Positions 41,386-50,860 are shown, counted from the first letter of the stretch. The stretch: 57,591 nt of DNA from Burkholderia sp. Ac-20365 (GCF_017104715.1 NZ_JAAGPI010000051.1:1-57591); one strand, 5' to 3'. The notes: generated from the letters alone by a model not told the origin. Numbers and translations are program-made.

Positions 41386-41412
41386 AAAAAGCGCCTTAGG
41401 GCGCTTTTTTTT
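41386..41412. terminator. Rho-independent terminator after ihfB
   Basis: AAGCGCC (41389-41395), loop TTAG, GGCGCTT (41400-41406), flanked by AAAAA and a run of eight T. The 385-bp gap from ihfB to the LapA-domain gene holds this and a TACAAT (-10-like, about 41605) but no other gene. Confidence 0.9.
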
Positions 41413-41697
41413 CGTCCGCGCTCAGGTGGTCGGCGGGCGTGCGGGGAGCTGGGTGACACTTCGTCGACTCCTGCGACGCAGTCTCTTGCGCTGAATCAAT
41501 GCGAACGGCTCCGTCAGCCGTCGATTGCGTACTATTTTCTCTCTCATAAACGACAGTAAGGCATCGCGATCCGCACGGCGGTGCCAGTCGTCCTGGGGTT
41601 CATTTACAATACGGGTCACTTCGGCGCGGGCGAACACCGTGGCGCGACGCGTCATCAAGCCGGCGTCATCCCGCAACCGCCGTCAAGAGATCAATAC

Positions 41698-41991
41698 ATG
41701 AAATTTATCGTCTGGCTGATTCGCGTGCTGGTGTTCGTGCTGCTGCTGGTGCTTGCACTGTCCAATACGCAGACCGCTACGTTGAATTTCCTCGCCGGGT
41801 ATTCGTGGCAGGCGCCGTTGATTCTGATCGGTCTCGCGTTCTTTGTCGTGGGCCTGCTGGCCGGTCTCGTATCGTCGTTGCCGGCGCTGTTCCGGCTGCG
41901 GATGGAAAACGGGCGTCTCAAGCGCGAGCTGCGCGTGGCGCGCGAAACGCCCGCTGTGGTCGAAGAACCGCCGATGCCGCCGCTCATCTAG
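41698..41991 (+). CDS. lapA: LapA-domain inner-membrane protein
   Basis: A 97-residue protein with two membrane helices (IVWLIRVLVFVLLLVLALSN and APLILIGLAFFVVGLLAGLV) and a short cytosolic coiled segment (LRMENGRLKRELRVARE). This is the LapA (YciS, DUF1049) pattern. With LapB it takes part in LPS assembly control through FtsH and LpxC. It starts 54 bp before lapB. Confidence 0.9.
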   Translation: MKFIVWLIRVLVFVLLLVLALSNTQTATLNFLAGYSWQAPLILIGLAFFVVGLLAGLVSSLPALFRLRMENGRLKRELRVARETPAVVEEPPMPPLI

Positions 41992-42045
41992 CCTTTTTAC
42001 GCCGCGCGACGCCCGCGCGGCCTCTTTCGCACTCCGCACATTCGC

Positions 42046-43221
42046 ATGGATCTAGACCTCTGGTGGCTGCTCGTCATACCCGTCGCATTCGCGTTCGGCT
42101 GGGTGGCTGCGCGTTATGACCTGAAAGCGCTGCTGTCCGAAAGCGCTAACTTGCCGCGTTCTTATTTTCGCGGACTAAACTTTCTGTTGAATGAGCAGCC
42201 GGACCAGGCCATCGATGCCTTCATCGAAGTGGTCAAGCTCGATCCGGAAACGATTGAACTGCACTTCGCGCTCGGCAACCTGTTCCGCCGCCGCGGCGAG
42301 ACGGATCGTGCGATTCGCGTCCATCAGAACCTGTTGAGCCGCGCGGATCTGCCTGTCAACGAGCGCGATCATGCGCTGTACGAGCTGGGTCAGGACTTTC
42401 TGAAGGCAGGTCTGCTGGACCGCGCAGAAGAGACGTTCAAGGCGCTGGAATCGGGCGACTACGCGCTCGGCGCACAGCGCGCGCTGCTGACGATCTATCA
42501 GATCGAAAAGGACTGGAACAAGTCGATCGACACCGCGCGCCGGCTCGAAACCATGGGCGCCGAGTCGCTGGACAAGGAAATCGGCCATTTCCATTGCGAG
42601 CTTGCGCAGGAAGCGCTGCAGCAAAAGAATCCGGACGAGGCGCGCCGTCAGCTTGAGCTCGCGTTGAAGGCGCATCCGCTGAACGTGCGGGCGACGATTC
42701 TTTTCGGCGACGTCGACGCAGCGGCTGGCGAGCATGAGAAAGCGATTGCACAGTGGATGCGGGTCGAAGAGCAGAACGCGTCGTATCTTCCCCTCGTCGC
42801 CGAGAAGCTGATGAAGGCATACGAGGCGCTCGGGCGTCCGGAAGAGGGCGCCGACCTGCTGACGTCGTGGGTCGACCGCTATCCGACGAACGATCTGCTC
42901 GACGTTGCGTATCAGTATGTATCGGCGCTGCGCGGCCCTGAAGCGGCGCACACGCTCGCACGCACGCAGATGCAGAAGTCGCCGAATCTTGCGGGCATGA
43001 CGCGGCTGCTCGAAGCACAACAGGCCGTGGCCGAAGAGCCGCGCCGCAGCGAGCTGGAACTGATGCGCACGCTGATCCGTCAGCGCACCAAAAATCTGCC
43101 GCGGTACACGTGCCAGAATTGCGGCTTCCGGGCGCGGCTGTTCTATTGGCAGTGTCCGGGTTGCAGCGGCTGGGAAACCTATGCGCCGCGCCGCGTCGAG
43201 CCGATCACCGCGTCGAGCTGA
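42046..43221 (+). CDS. lapB: Lipopolysaccharide assembly protein B
   Basis: A 391-residue protein. One N-terminal membrane anchor (WWLLVIPVAFAFGWVAARYD) holds it on the cytosolic face. Then come several TPRs (for example QPDQAIDAFIEVVKLDPETI and ELHFALGNLFRRRGETDRAI). The C-terminus is a rubredoxin-like four-Cys metal site, YTCQNCGF and YWQCPGCSGWETY. LapB (YciM) promotes FtsH breakdown of LpxC, setting LPS amount. Its neighbours ugd, hldA and hldD fit this. Confidence 0.96.
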   Translation: MDLDLWWLLVIPVAFAFGWVAARYDLKALLSESANLPRSYFRGLNFLLNEQPDQAIDAFIEVVKLDPETIELHFALGNLFRRRGETDRAIRVHQNLLSRADLPVNERDHALYELGQDFLKAGLLDRAEETFKALESGDYALGAQRALLTIYQIEKDWNKSIDTARRLETMGAESLDKEIGHFHCELAQEALQQKNPDEARRQLELALKAHPLNVRATILFGDVDAAAGEHEKAIAQWMRVEEQNASYLPLVAEKLMKAYEALGRPEEGADLLTSWVDRYPTNDLLDVAYQYVSALRGPEAAHTLARTQMQKSPNLAGMTRLLEAQQAVAEEPRRSELELMRTLIRQRTKNLPRYTCQNCGFRARLFYWQCPGCSGWETYAPRRVEPITASS

Positions 43222-43309
43222 CGTCGGGCGCCCATAAAGGCAGGCAGCAAAGCCGCCGAACAGCATCGAAGCATCGAATATTGAACCGGCATCACCTACC
43301 GGGAAGCAT

Positions 43310-44722
43310 ATGAAAATCACCATTATCGGCACGGGTTACGTAGGCCTCGTCACGGGCGCATGTCTTGCCGAAGTCGGCAACGATGTCTTCTGTCTGGACG
43401 TCGATCCGCGCAAGATCGAGATCCTCAATAACGGCGGCATGCCAATTCACGAGCCGGGTCTGCAGGAAATCATCAAGCGTTCGCGCGCGGCCGGGCGCAT
43501 CACGTTTTCGACCGATGTCGAAGCAAGCGTCGCGCACGGCGACGTGCAGTTCATCGCCGTGGGCACGCCGCCCGACGAAGACGGTTCGGCCGACCTGCAA
43601 TACGTGCTCGAAGCGGCGCGCAACATCGGCCGCACGATGAACGGTTTCAAGGTGATCGTCGACAAGTCGACGGTGCCCGTCGGCACGGCGCAACGCGTGC
43701 GCGCGGTGATCGCGGAAGAACTGGAAAAGCGCGGTCTTGCCGATAGCGCGCAGCATCGCTTCTCGATCGTGTCGAATCCCGAGTTCCTCAAGGAAGGCGC
43801 GGCCGTCGACGACTTCATGCGGCCGGACCGTATCGTCGTCGGCGTCGACAACGACGAGGACGGCGACAGGGCGCGCGAAATGATTCGCCGCCTCTATGCG
43901 CCGTTCAACCGCAATCACGAGCGCACGCTGTACATGGACGTGCGCTCGGCCGAATTCACGAAGTACGCGGCCAACGCGATGCTCGCCACGCGCATTTCGT
44001 TCATGAACGAGATGGCGAACCTCGCTGACACGGTCGGCGCGGACATCGAAGCGGTGCGCCGCGGTATCGGCTCGGATCCACGCATCGGTTACCACTTTCT
44101 GTATGCGGGCGTCGGTTACGGCGGCTCGTGCTTCCCGAAGGATGTGCAGGCGCTGATCCGCACTGGCAGCGAGATGGGGCATAACCTGCGCATTCTGGAA
44201 GCGGTCGAAGAGGTGAATCACGAGCAGAAGGAAGTGCTCGTGCGCAAGGTCACGGGCGCGCTTGGCGAAGATCTGAGCGGCCGCACGTTTGCGATGTGGG
44301 GGCTGTCGTTCAAGCCGAACACCGACGATATGCGCGAGGCGCCGAGCCGTCGCGTGATCGCGCAACTGCTCGCGCGCGGCGCGACGGTGCGCGCATATGA
44401 TCCTGTGGCGACGACAGAAGCGAAGCGCGTGCTGGCGATGGATCTCGCCAATGTGCCCGAGCAGCAGGCGCGCCTGCACTTCGCGGGCACGCAGGACGAG
44501 ACGCTCACGGGCGCCGATGCGCTGATCATCGTGACCGAATGGAAGGAATTCAAGAGCCCGGACTTCACGCGTCTGAAGGCGGAGCTCAAGACGCCGTTGA
44601 TCTTCGACGGCCGCAATCTGTATGAACCCGAGGCGATGACCGAACTGGGCATCGACTATCACTCGATTGGACGTCCCTATGCAAGACCCGCTGAAGCTAC
44701 ATCCGACTCCAGCCGTGCCTGA
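43310..44722 (+). CDS. ugd: UDP-glucose 6-dehydrogenase
   Basis: A 470-residue enzyme that oxidises UDP-glucose to UDP-glucuronate with two NAD+. The N-terminal MKITIIGTGYVGLVTGACLA is the NAD fold. VDKSTVPVGTAQRVR and NPEFLKEGAAVDDFM follow, and the catalytic Cys is in GVGYGGSCFPKDVQAL. The C-terminal half has MWGLSFKPNTDDMREAPSR. UDP-glucuronate feeds capsule and, in Burkholderiaceae, the 4-amino-arabinose of LPS. Its last 44 bases overlap hldA in another frame. Confidence 0.97.
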   Translation: MKITIIGTGYVGLVTGACLAEVGNDVFCLDVDPRKIEILNNGGMPIHEPGLQEIIKRSRAAGRITFSTDVEASVAHGDVQFIAVGTPPDEDGSADLQYVLEAARNIGRTMNGFKVIVDKSTVPVGTAQRVRAVIAEELEKRGLADSAQHRFSIVSNPEFLKEGAAVDDFMRPDRIVVGVDNDEDGDRAREMIRRLYAPFNRNHERTLYMDVRSAEFTKYAANAMLATRISFMNEMANLADTVGADIEAVRRGIGSDPRIGYHFLYAGVGYGGSCFPKDVQALIRTGSEMGHNLRILEAVEEVNHEQKEVLVRKVTGALGEDLSGRTFAMWGLSFKPNTDDMREAPSRRVIAQLLARGATVRAYDPVATTEAKRVLAMDLANVPEQQARLHFAGTQDETLTGADALIIVTEWKEFKSPDFTRLKAELKTPLIFDGRNLYEPEAMTELGIDYHSIGRPYARPAEATSDSSRA

Positions 44723-45677
44723 CGGCGCGACGCTCGCGCCCGAAGTAGGCGTCATCGCGCGCGAGCGACTGGCGGCGGCGCGTGTACTGGTGGTGGGCGA
44801 CGTGATGCTGGACCGTTACTGGTTCGGCGACGTCAATCGTATTTCGCCCGAAGCGCCCGTGCCCGTCGTGCTCGTGCAGAAGCAGGAAGACCGGTTGGGC
44901 GGCGCGGCGAACGTCGCGCGCAACGCGGCCGCGCTCGGCGCACAAGCGGGGCTGCTCTGCGTGGTCGGACACGACGAACCGGGTGAGCGCATCGTGCAAC
45001 TGCTCGGCGATAGCGGTGTGGCTCCGCACCTGGAGCGCGACCCGGAACTGCCGACGACGATCAAGCTGCGCGTGCTGTCGCGCCAGCAGCAACTGCTGCG
45101 CGTCGACTTCGAAAAGGCGCCCGCGCACGAAGCATTGCTCGCCGGCCTCGCGCGCTACGACGCGTTGCTGCCCACTCACGACGTGATCCTGATGTCGGAC
45201 TATGCAAAGGGCGGCCTGACGCACGTTACGCAGATGATCGCGAAGGCGCGTGCAGCGGGCAAGGCGGTGCTGGTCGATCCGAAGGGCGACGACTGGGAGC
45301 GTTATCGCGGCGCGACGCTGATCACGCCGAACCGCGCGGAGCTGCGCGAAGTGGTCGGGCAATGGAAATCCGAAGCCGATCTGCTCGCGCGCGTGACGAA
45401 GCTGCGTGCCGAACTCGACCTGGACGCGCTCTTGCTCACGCGCTCGGAAGAGGGCATGACGCTCTTCTCCGGCGACGGGATCCTGCACGCCGCGGCTGTA
45501 GCTCGTGAAGTGTATGATGTGTCCGGCGCGGGCGATACCGTGATCGCGACGCTCGCTGTCATGCTCGGTGCGGGCCTGCCGCTCGACGAAGCCGTGTCGC
45601 TCGCGAATCGCGCGGCGGGCATCGTGGTCGCCAAACTCGGTACGGCCACCGTCGACTACGACGAACTCTTTCATTGA
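44679..45677 (+). CDS. hldA: D-glycero-beta-D-manno-heptose-7-phosphate kinase (HldA)
   Basis: A 332-residue ribokinase-family enzyme that makes heptose-1,7-bisphosphate for the LPS inner core. RVLVVGDVMLDRYWFGDVNR and RLGGAANVARNAAALGAQ mark the substrate site, and VYDVSGAGDTVIATLAVML carries the catalytic Asp and anion hole. There is no C-terminal nucleotidyltransferase domain, so it is HldA (RfaE domain I) rather than bifunctional HldE; HldC must be elsewhere. ATG 44679 lies within ugd, suggesting coupled translation. Confidence 0.95.
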   Translation: MQDPLKLHPTPAVPDGATLAPEVGVIARERLAAARVLVVGDVMLDRYWFGDVNRISPEAPVPVVLVQKQEDRLGGAANVARNAAALGAQAGLLCVVGHDEPGERIVQLLGDSGVAPHLERDPELPTTIKLRVLSRQQQLLRVDFEKAPAHEALLAGLARYDALLPTHDVILMSDYAKGGLTHVTQMIAKARAAGKAVLVDPKGDDWERYRGATLITPNRAELREVVGQWKSEADLLARVTKLRAELDLDALLLTRSEEGMTLFSGDGILHAAAVAREVYDVSGAGDTVIATLAVMLGAGLPLDEAVSLANRAAGIVVAKLGTATVDYDELFH

Positions 45678-45755
45678 TGCACGCGCGCGCCCGCTGACTT
45701 GCGCGGCGCGCGGTTCATCTTCGCATCTGTTGACTCTCAATACTGCAGAACGATC

Positions 45756-46748
45756 ATGACTCTCATCGTCACCGGCGCGGCTGGTTTTATCGGCAGCAAT
45801 ATCGTCAAGGCGCTCAACGAGCGCGGCGAAGACAAGATCATCGCCGTCGACAATCTGACGCGCGCCGACAAGTTCAAGAATCTCGTCGATTGCGAGATCG
45901 ACGACTACCTCGACAAGACCGAATTCGTCGAGCGTTTCGCGCGCGGCGACTTCGGCAAGGTCCGCGCGATTTTCCATGAAGGCGCCTGTTCGGACACGAT
46001 GGAAACCGACGGCCGCTACATGATGGACAACAATTTCCGCTACAGCCGCGCAGTGCTCGACGCGTGTCTCGCGCAGGGCGTGCAGTTTCTGTATGCGTCG
46101 TCGGCGGCGACCTACGGCGGTTCGACGCGTTTTGTCGAAGAGCGCGAGGTCGAGGCGCCGCTCAACGTGTACGGCTATTCGAAGTTCCTGTTCGACCAGG
46201 TGATCCGTCGCGTGCTGCCCACCGCGAAGAGCCAGATCGCGGGCTTTCGCTACTTCAACGTCTACGGGCAGCGCGAGTCGCACAAGGCGCGCATGGCGTC
46301 CGTCGCGTTCCACAACTTCAACCAGTTCCGCGCCGAAGGCAAGGTGAAGCTGTTCGGTGAATACAATGGCTACGCCGCTGGCGAGCAGACACGCGATTTC
46401 GTGTCTGTCGAAGACGTGACGAAGGTCAATCTGTACTTCTTCGATCATCCGGAGAAGTCGGGCATCTTCAATCTGGGCAGTGGACGCGCGCAGCCGTTCA
46501 ACGACATCGCGTCGACGGTCGTCAACACGCTGCGCGTACTGAACGGCGAAGCGGCGCTGTCGCTGGCGGAGCTGGTGCAGCGCGGCCTGATCGAATACGT
46601 GCCGTTCCCGGATGCGCTGCGCGGCAAGTATCAGTGCTTCACGCAAGCCGATCAGACGAAGCTGCGCGCGGCCGGCTACGACGCACCCTTCCTCACGGTG
46701 CAGGAAGGCGTCGACCGCTACGTGCGTTGGCTATCCGGCCAGGTGTAA
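45756..46748 (+). CDS. hldD: ADP-L-glycero-D-manno-heptose 6-epimerase
   Basis: A 330-residue short-chain dehydrogenase-fold epimerase, last step of ADP-heptose synthesis. MTLIVTGAAGFIGSNIVKAL binds NADP, IFHEGACSDTMETDGRYMMD is the family signature, and NVYGYSKFLFD holds the Tyr-x-x-x-Lys pair. FRYFNVYGQRESHK follows. It is 78 bp after hldA and completes the heptose set with it. Confidence 0.97.
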   Translation: MTLIVTGAAGFIGSNIVKALNERGEDKIIAVDNLTRADKFKNLVDCEIDDYLDKTEFVERFARGDFGKVRAIFHEGACSDTMETDGRYMMDNNFRYSRAVLDACLAQGVQFLYASSAATYGGSTRFVEEREVEAPLNVYGYSKFLFDQVIRRVLPTAKSQIAGFRYFNVYGQRESHKARMASVAFHNFNQFRAEGKVKLFGEYNGYAAGEQTRDFVSVEDVTKVNLYFFDHPEKSGIFNLGSGRAQPFNDIASTVVNTLRVLNGEAALSLAELVQRGLIEYVPFPDALRGKYQCFTQADQTKLRAAGYDAPFLTVQEGVDRYVRWLSGQV

Positions 46749-46780
46749 ATCGTTCGTACACCTCTCTACACTGGGGTCTC

Positions 46781-46805
46781 CCGGTCGGTGATCGTCACCG
46801 GCCGG
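46781..46805 (+). other. Hairpin between hldD and the ComEA-like gene
   Basis: CCGGTCGGTGA (46781-46791) pairs with TCACCGGCCGG (46795-46805) with a G-U wobble and a three-base loop. It has only TGTTTC after it, so it is at best a weak terminator; it ends just before the next ribosome site. Confidence 0.4.
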
Positions 46806-46824
46806 TGTTTCAGGGAGATTCCAG

Positions 46825-47196
46825 ATGTTCAAAAAAATCATCGTTACGGCGGCCATGCTGGCCGCTTTCGGCCAGGCGTTCGCTTCGGTCGACATCAATA
46901 CCGCTAACGAGTCCGCGCTGCGCGGCATCAAGGGCATCGGCCCGGCGAAGGCGAAAGCCATTCTCGACGAACGCGCGGCGCACGGTCCGTTCAAGGACGC
47001 GACCGATCTCAGCAAGCGCGTCAAGGGTTTCGGCGGTCACACCGTCGAGCGCCTGCAGGCCGAAGGTCTCGCTGTCGGCACATCGGGCGCTGGTGCGACG
47101 GCTGTCGCTGCTGCTGGCGCACAGGCTACGGCGCCGCACGCGAAAGCCACGCCCGCTGCAAAGACCGACACAACGGCAGTGGTGGTCAAAAAATAG
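46825..47196 (+). CDS. ComEA-like exported helix-hairpin-helix protein
   Basis: A 123-residue protein. A signal peptide (IIVTAAMLAAFGQAFA) precedes a pair of helix-hairpin-helix motifs, VDINTANESALRGIKGIGPA and FKDATDLSKRVKGFGGHTVE, the DNA-binding unit of ComEA. The rest is a low-complexity Ala/Thr/Lys tail. ComEA captures incoming DNA in natural transformation; no comEC or pilus genes are near, so a competence role is only possible. GGGAG precedes the ATG. Confidence 0.85.
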   Translation: MFKKIIVTAAMLAAFGQAFASVDINTANESALRGIKGIGPAKAKAILDERAAHGPFKDATDLSKRVKGFGGHTVERLQAEGLAVGTSGAGATAVAAAGAQATAPHAKATPAAKTDTTAVVVKK

Positions 47197-47333
47197 TCTT
47201 TTAGTCTGACGGTATGAAACCGGGCGCCCCGGTGCGTGTTGACTCGCGCGCGGCGGGCGCTCGCTTTCCGTTTCGACATCTTCTTGGCAGGGTGTCACAG
47301 CACCCGTTCAGCCGTCATCCAGATGACCGGCTC

Positions 47334-47364
47334 CCGCGGCAGATCCAGCCTGCCGCGGCTTTTT
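47334..47364 (+). terminator. Rho-independent terminator upstream of cysM
   Basis: CCGCGGCAG (47334-47342), seven-base loop, CTGCCGCGG (47350-47358), then CTTTTTG. It ends transcripts from the ComEA-like gene. The 310-bp gap to cysM otherwise holds only TAGAAT (47457-47462), a possible -10 for cysM. Confidence 0.75.
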
Positions 47365-47506
47365 GCGTTGCTGCGGTCGATTTGCGAGCTGCGAAAACCG
47401 GCCTTGGGCATCCATGCGGACGAAAGGGGCGGCCGGCAGCGCTACGCCCGGTAGTTTAGAATCGATGGATTCAAGACTTCGCGCACCGTCATAGCACGCA
47501 ACCGAT

Positions 47507-48409
47507 ATGGCTTACAAAACGATTGAAGACACGATCGGCAATACGCCGCTCATCCAGCTCGTCCGCCTCGTGGACGACGACATCCGCAGCCGCAACAACG
47601 TCGTGCTCGGCAAGCTGGAAGGCAACAATCCGGCCGGTTCGGTAAAAGACCGCCCAGCGCTGTCGATGATCAAGAAAGCGGAACAGCGCGGACGCATCAA
47701 GCCGGGCGATACGCTGATCGAAGCGACGAGCGGCAATACCGGCATCGCCCTCGCGATGGCGGCGGCGATCAAGGGTTACAAGATGATCCTGATCATGCCG
47801 GAAGATCTGTCGCTCGAACGCCGTCAGAGCATGGCCGCGTACGGCGCGCAGATCCTGCTGACGCCCGTCACAGGCGGCATGGAGTACGCACGCGATCTCG
47901 CCGAGCAGATGCAGCGCGAAGGCAAGGGCATCATCCTCGATCAGTTCGCGAATCCGGACAATCCGCTCGCGCACTACGAAGCCACCGGCCCCGAAATCTG
48001 GCGCGACACGGAAGGGCGCATCACGCATTTCGTGTCGGCGATGGGCACAACGGGCACGATCATGGGCGTGTCGCAGTATCTGAAGGAACAGAATCCCGGC
48101 ATCGAGATTATTGGTGCGCAGCCGGAAGAGGGCTCGCGTATTCCTGGCATTCGCAAATGGCCCGAAGCGTATCTGCCGAAAATTTTCGACCGTAGCCGCG
48201 TCGACCGTATCGAGCCTGTGAGCCAGGCGGCGTCGGAAGCGATGGCGCGCCGGATGGCGGCTGTCGAAGGCGTGTTCTGCGGCATTTCGTCGGCGGGTGC
48301 ATGCGAAGTGGCGCTGCGTATCGCGCGTCAGGTCGAGAACGCGACGATCGTGTTTATTGTCTGCGATCGCGGTGACCGTTATCTGTCGACGGGTGTGTTT
48401 CCTGCGTGA
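47507..48409 (+). CDS. cysM: Cysteine synthase B
   Basis: A 300-residue PLP enzyme that makes cysteine from O-acetylserine and sulfide or thiosulfate. It opens MAYKTIEDTIGNTPLIQLVR, with the PLP Lys in GNNPAGSVKDRPALSM and the phosphate loop EATSGNTGIALAMAAAIKG. Compared with CysK it has the CysM-type R-x-x-x-M segment (LERRQSMAAYGAQILLTP) and short C-terminus. A monocistronic gene with a terminator shared with mltB. Confidence 0.95.
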   Translation: MAYKTIEDTIGNTPLIQLVRLVDDDIRSRNNVVLGKLEGNNPAGSVKDRPALSMIKKAEQRGRIKPGDTLIEATSGNTGIALAMAAAIKGYKMILIMPEDLSLERRQSMAAYGAQILLTPVTGGMEYARDLAEQMQREGKGIILDQFANPDNPLAHYEATGPEIWRDTEGRITHFVSAMGTTGTIMGVSQYLKEQNPGIEIIGAQPEEGSRIPGIRKWPEAYLPKIFDRSRVDRIEPVSQAASEAMARRMAAVEGVFCGISSAGACEVALRIARQVENATIVFIVCDRGDRYLSTGVFPA

Positions 48410-48437
48410 TGTAAAAAGCCCAGCGCGACCGCAAATG

Positions 48438-48465
48438 AAAACGCCGGCAGAAGCCGGCGTTTTTT
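48438..48465. terminator. Bidirectional terminator between cysM and mltB
   Basis: AAAACGCCGGC, loop AGAA, GCCGGCGTTTTTT: 7-bp GC stem with A-run and T-run on either side, between convergent genes. Confidence 0.9.
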
Positions 48466-48486
48466 CTTGGCGCAGAGCGAACGCGC

Positions 48487-49698
48487 TTACTGCGATGCTG
48501 CCGGCGTCGATGCGTTGTCGGCATCGGTCGCGGCCATTTGCGCTTTCACACGCTCGCCGAGCTGGTACACGGCCAGTGCATAGAAGAAGCTGCGGTTGTA
48601 GCGCGTAAGCACGTAGAAATTTTTCAGGCCCAGCGTGTATTCCGTTGCACGGCCCGGCGAAGGCAGATCGACCACGGTCACGGGCGTGCCCGCTTCGGCC
48701 GTCGTATCGAGGCCAGGCTGGTTCGTCAGCATGCCCGCCTTCAGCAATTGCTGCAGCGACCAGCGCGGTTCCGGCGCGCCCGTCGCGGCCGCTTGCGCGA
48801 TGCCGAGACTGCCCGTGTCGGTGGCGATATTCCACACGACAGGGCGGCCCGTTTCCCAACCGTTCTTGTTCAGATAGTTCGCGACGCTGCCGATCGCATC
48901 GGCCTGGCTCGTGCGCAGATCGATGCGCTTGTTGCCGTCGTAATCGACTGCATACTGGACGATGCTGCTCGGCAGAAACTGCGGGATACCGATCGCGCCC
49001 GTGTACGAGCCGAGCACGGTAGTCGGGTCGATCTGCGAATCGCGCGTCCACACCAGATAGTCTTCGAGATTCTTGCGGAACGTGATCATCCGGTCCGCGC
49101 GATTCGGCGTGTTCGGATAATCGAACGAGAGCGTGGTGAGCGCGTCCAGCACACGGAAGTTGCCCATGTAGCGCCCATAGATCGTTTCGACACCAATGAT
49201 GCCGACGATCACCTCGGGCGGCACGCCATACTGCTCATACGCGCGCTGCAGCGTCGCCTGATTCGCGCGCCAGAACTTCACGCCCGCGTTGATGCGCACC
49301 GGATCGAGAAAGCGCGCCTGATAGACGCGCCAGTTCTTGACGGACGGCGTCGGCGAAGGCGTCACGAGCTTGACGGCCGTCGCCGAATAGCTGACGCGCG
49401 CGAAGAGTGCATGCAGCGCGGCGGGATCGAAATCGTAGCGCGCAGCCATGTCGTTGATGAAAGAGTCGACATCGGCGTTGTTCGCGTAGCGCTGCGGAAC
49501 GATCTCTTCTTCGAACGTCTGTCCTTGCGTCGGCTGCTCGGGCTGACCCTGCGCGAGTTGCACGCGCGGCTTGCCGTTGACGGTCTGCGCCGAAGCCGGG
49601 CCGACTCCCGCGAACGCGCACCATGCGATGGACAGTGCGGCGGCTACAGTCGTTGCGCGTAGCCGAAATGATGCGGACGGAGCAAGCTTGACGGTCAT
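48487..49698 (-). CDS. mltB: Lytic murein transglycosylase B
   Basis: A 403-residue periplasmic enzyme that cleaves peptidoglycan glycan strands with 1,6-anhydro end formation. A signal peptide is followed by a short linker and the SLT_2 domain. The catalytic Glu is in IIGVETIYGRYMG, and YTGAIGIPQFLPSSI is the conserved substrate loop. No lipobox Cys is seen at the cleavage site (PASAQTVNG), so unlike E. coli MltB it appears soluble in the periplasm. It is divergent from the deacetylase-family gene. Confidence 0.92.
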   Translation of the reverse strand: MTVKLAPSASFRLRATTVAAALSIAWCAFAGVGPASAQTVNGKPRVQLAQGQPEQPTQGQTFEEEIVPQRYANNADVDSFINDMAARYDFDPAALHALFARVSYSATAVKLVTPSPTPSVKNWRVYQARFLDPVRINAGVKFWRANQATLQRAYEQYGVPPEVIVGIIGVETIYGRYMGNFRVLDALTTLSFDYPNTPNRADRMITFRKNLEDYLVWTRDSQIDPTTVLGSYTGAIGIPQFLPSSIVQYAVDYDGNKRIDLRTSQADAIGSVANYLNKNGWETGRPVVWNIATDTGSLGIAQAAATGAPEPRWSLQQLLKAGMLTNQPGLDTTAEAGTPVTVVDLPSPGRATEYTLGLKNFYVLTRYNRSFFYALAVYQLGERVKAQMAATDADNASTPAASQ

Positions 49699-49903
49699 GG
49701 TGAACTGGATGTGTGCGGGCCAAAAAAGTTACGGGGCAGTATACCCGACGGGGTTCGCGAAACTGTGCAGAAGCGTTGCGGCATCACGGTTCCGGGGCAT
49801 CGTGTGGTAACTTCGTAGTATTCGCGCAACCCGCTTGCGTCAATGGACGGAGACATGCAGTGCGCTCGCACACCTCGCGAGGCGCGCTGCCCGAAATCAA
49901 CTC

Positions 49904-50827
49904 ATGGCAACCGGTTTCTTTTCACATGCAGACTGTCTGCAGCATGAGATGGGTCAATGGCATCCTGAATGCCCGGCCCGTCTGCAGGCAATCGAAGACC
50001 AACTGATCGCGAGCCGCATCGGCGAGCTGATCGAGCGCGAGTCCGCGCCGCTTGCCGACGAAGCCGCGCTGTTGCGCGTGCATACGAAGGCCCACGTTGA
50101 CTACATCCGCGAGCGCGCGCCGAGCACGGGCTACGCGGAGATCGACCCCGACACGTCGATGAACCCGCACACGTGGAACGCCGCCTTGCGCGCAGCGGGC
50201 GCGGCGGTCGCCGCGACGGATGCCGTTATTGAAGGGCGTTACGACAATGCGTTCTGCAGCGTGCGTCCGCCTGGCCATCACGCGGAGCCGGCGCGCGCGA
50301 TGGGTTTCTGTTTCTTCAACAATGTCGCGATTGCTGCGCGACATGCACTCGAAGTGCATGGGCTCGAGCGCGTCGCGGTGATCGATTTCGACGTGCATCA
50401 CGGCAATGGCACCGAAGCTGCGTTTTCGAACGATCCACGCGTGCTGATGTGCAGCATCTTCCAGCATCCGTTCTATCCGTTCACGGGCGCCGACAACCAG
50501 GCGCCGAACATGTGCAACGTGCCGATCGCAGCGCGCTCGAAGGGCATGGTGGTGCGCGAGGCTGTCGACATGATCTGGCTGCCGCGGCTCGAAGCATTCA
50601 AGCCGCAGATGCTGTTCGTGTCGGCGGGTTTCGATGCGCATCGTGAGGACGACCTCGGCAACATGGCACTGGTCGAAGACGACTACGCGTGGATCACGGA
50701 CCAGATTCGCCAGGTCGCGAAGAAGTACGCGAAAGGGCGCATCGTCAGCTGTCTGGAAGGCGGCTACAACCTGTCGGCGCTCGGACGCAGCGTCGTCGCG
50801 CACGTGCGGGCGCTCGCGGACATCTGA
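49904..50827 (+). CDS. Histone deacetylase-family protein (class II-type amidohydrolase)
   Basis: A 307-residue zinc hydrolase of the arginase/deacetylase superfamily. MATGFFSHADCLQHEMGQWH is the start, CSVRPPGHHAEPARAMGFCF holds the charge-relay His pair, and VAVIDFDVHHGNGTEAAF contains the zinc ligands Asp and His. The other zinc ligand Asp is in FVSAGFDAHREDDLG. Bacterial members act on acetylated polyamines, acetoin-related or unknown substrates; none can be chosen here. It is 33 bp ahead of the enoyl-CoA hydratase gene, likely cotranscribed. Confidence 0.9.
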   Translation: MATGFFSHADCLQHEMGQWHPECPARLQAIEDQLIASRIGELIERESAPLADEAALLRVHTKAHVDYIRERAPSTGYAEIDPDTSMNPHTWNAALRAAGAAVAATDAVIEGRYDNAFCSVRPPGHHAEPARAMGFCFFNNVAIAARHALEVHGLERVAVIDFDVHHGNGTEAAFSNDPRVLMCSIFQHPFYPFTGADNQAPNMCNVPIAARSKGMVVREAVDMIWLPRLEAFKPQMLFVSAGFDAHREDDLGNMALVEDDYAWITDQIRQVAKKYAKGRIVSCLEGGYNLSALGRSVVAHVRALADI

Positions 50828-50860
50828 ACGCGGGCGGCGCGCATCGAAGGAAGGAGCATC

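Noticed and set aside
41422..41676. 84-residue minus-strand frame between ihfB and lapA
   Set aside because: Arg-rich composition typical of a shadow frame in high-GC DNA, and no ribosome site.
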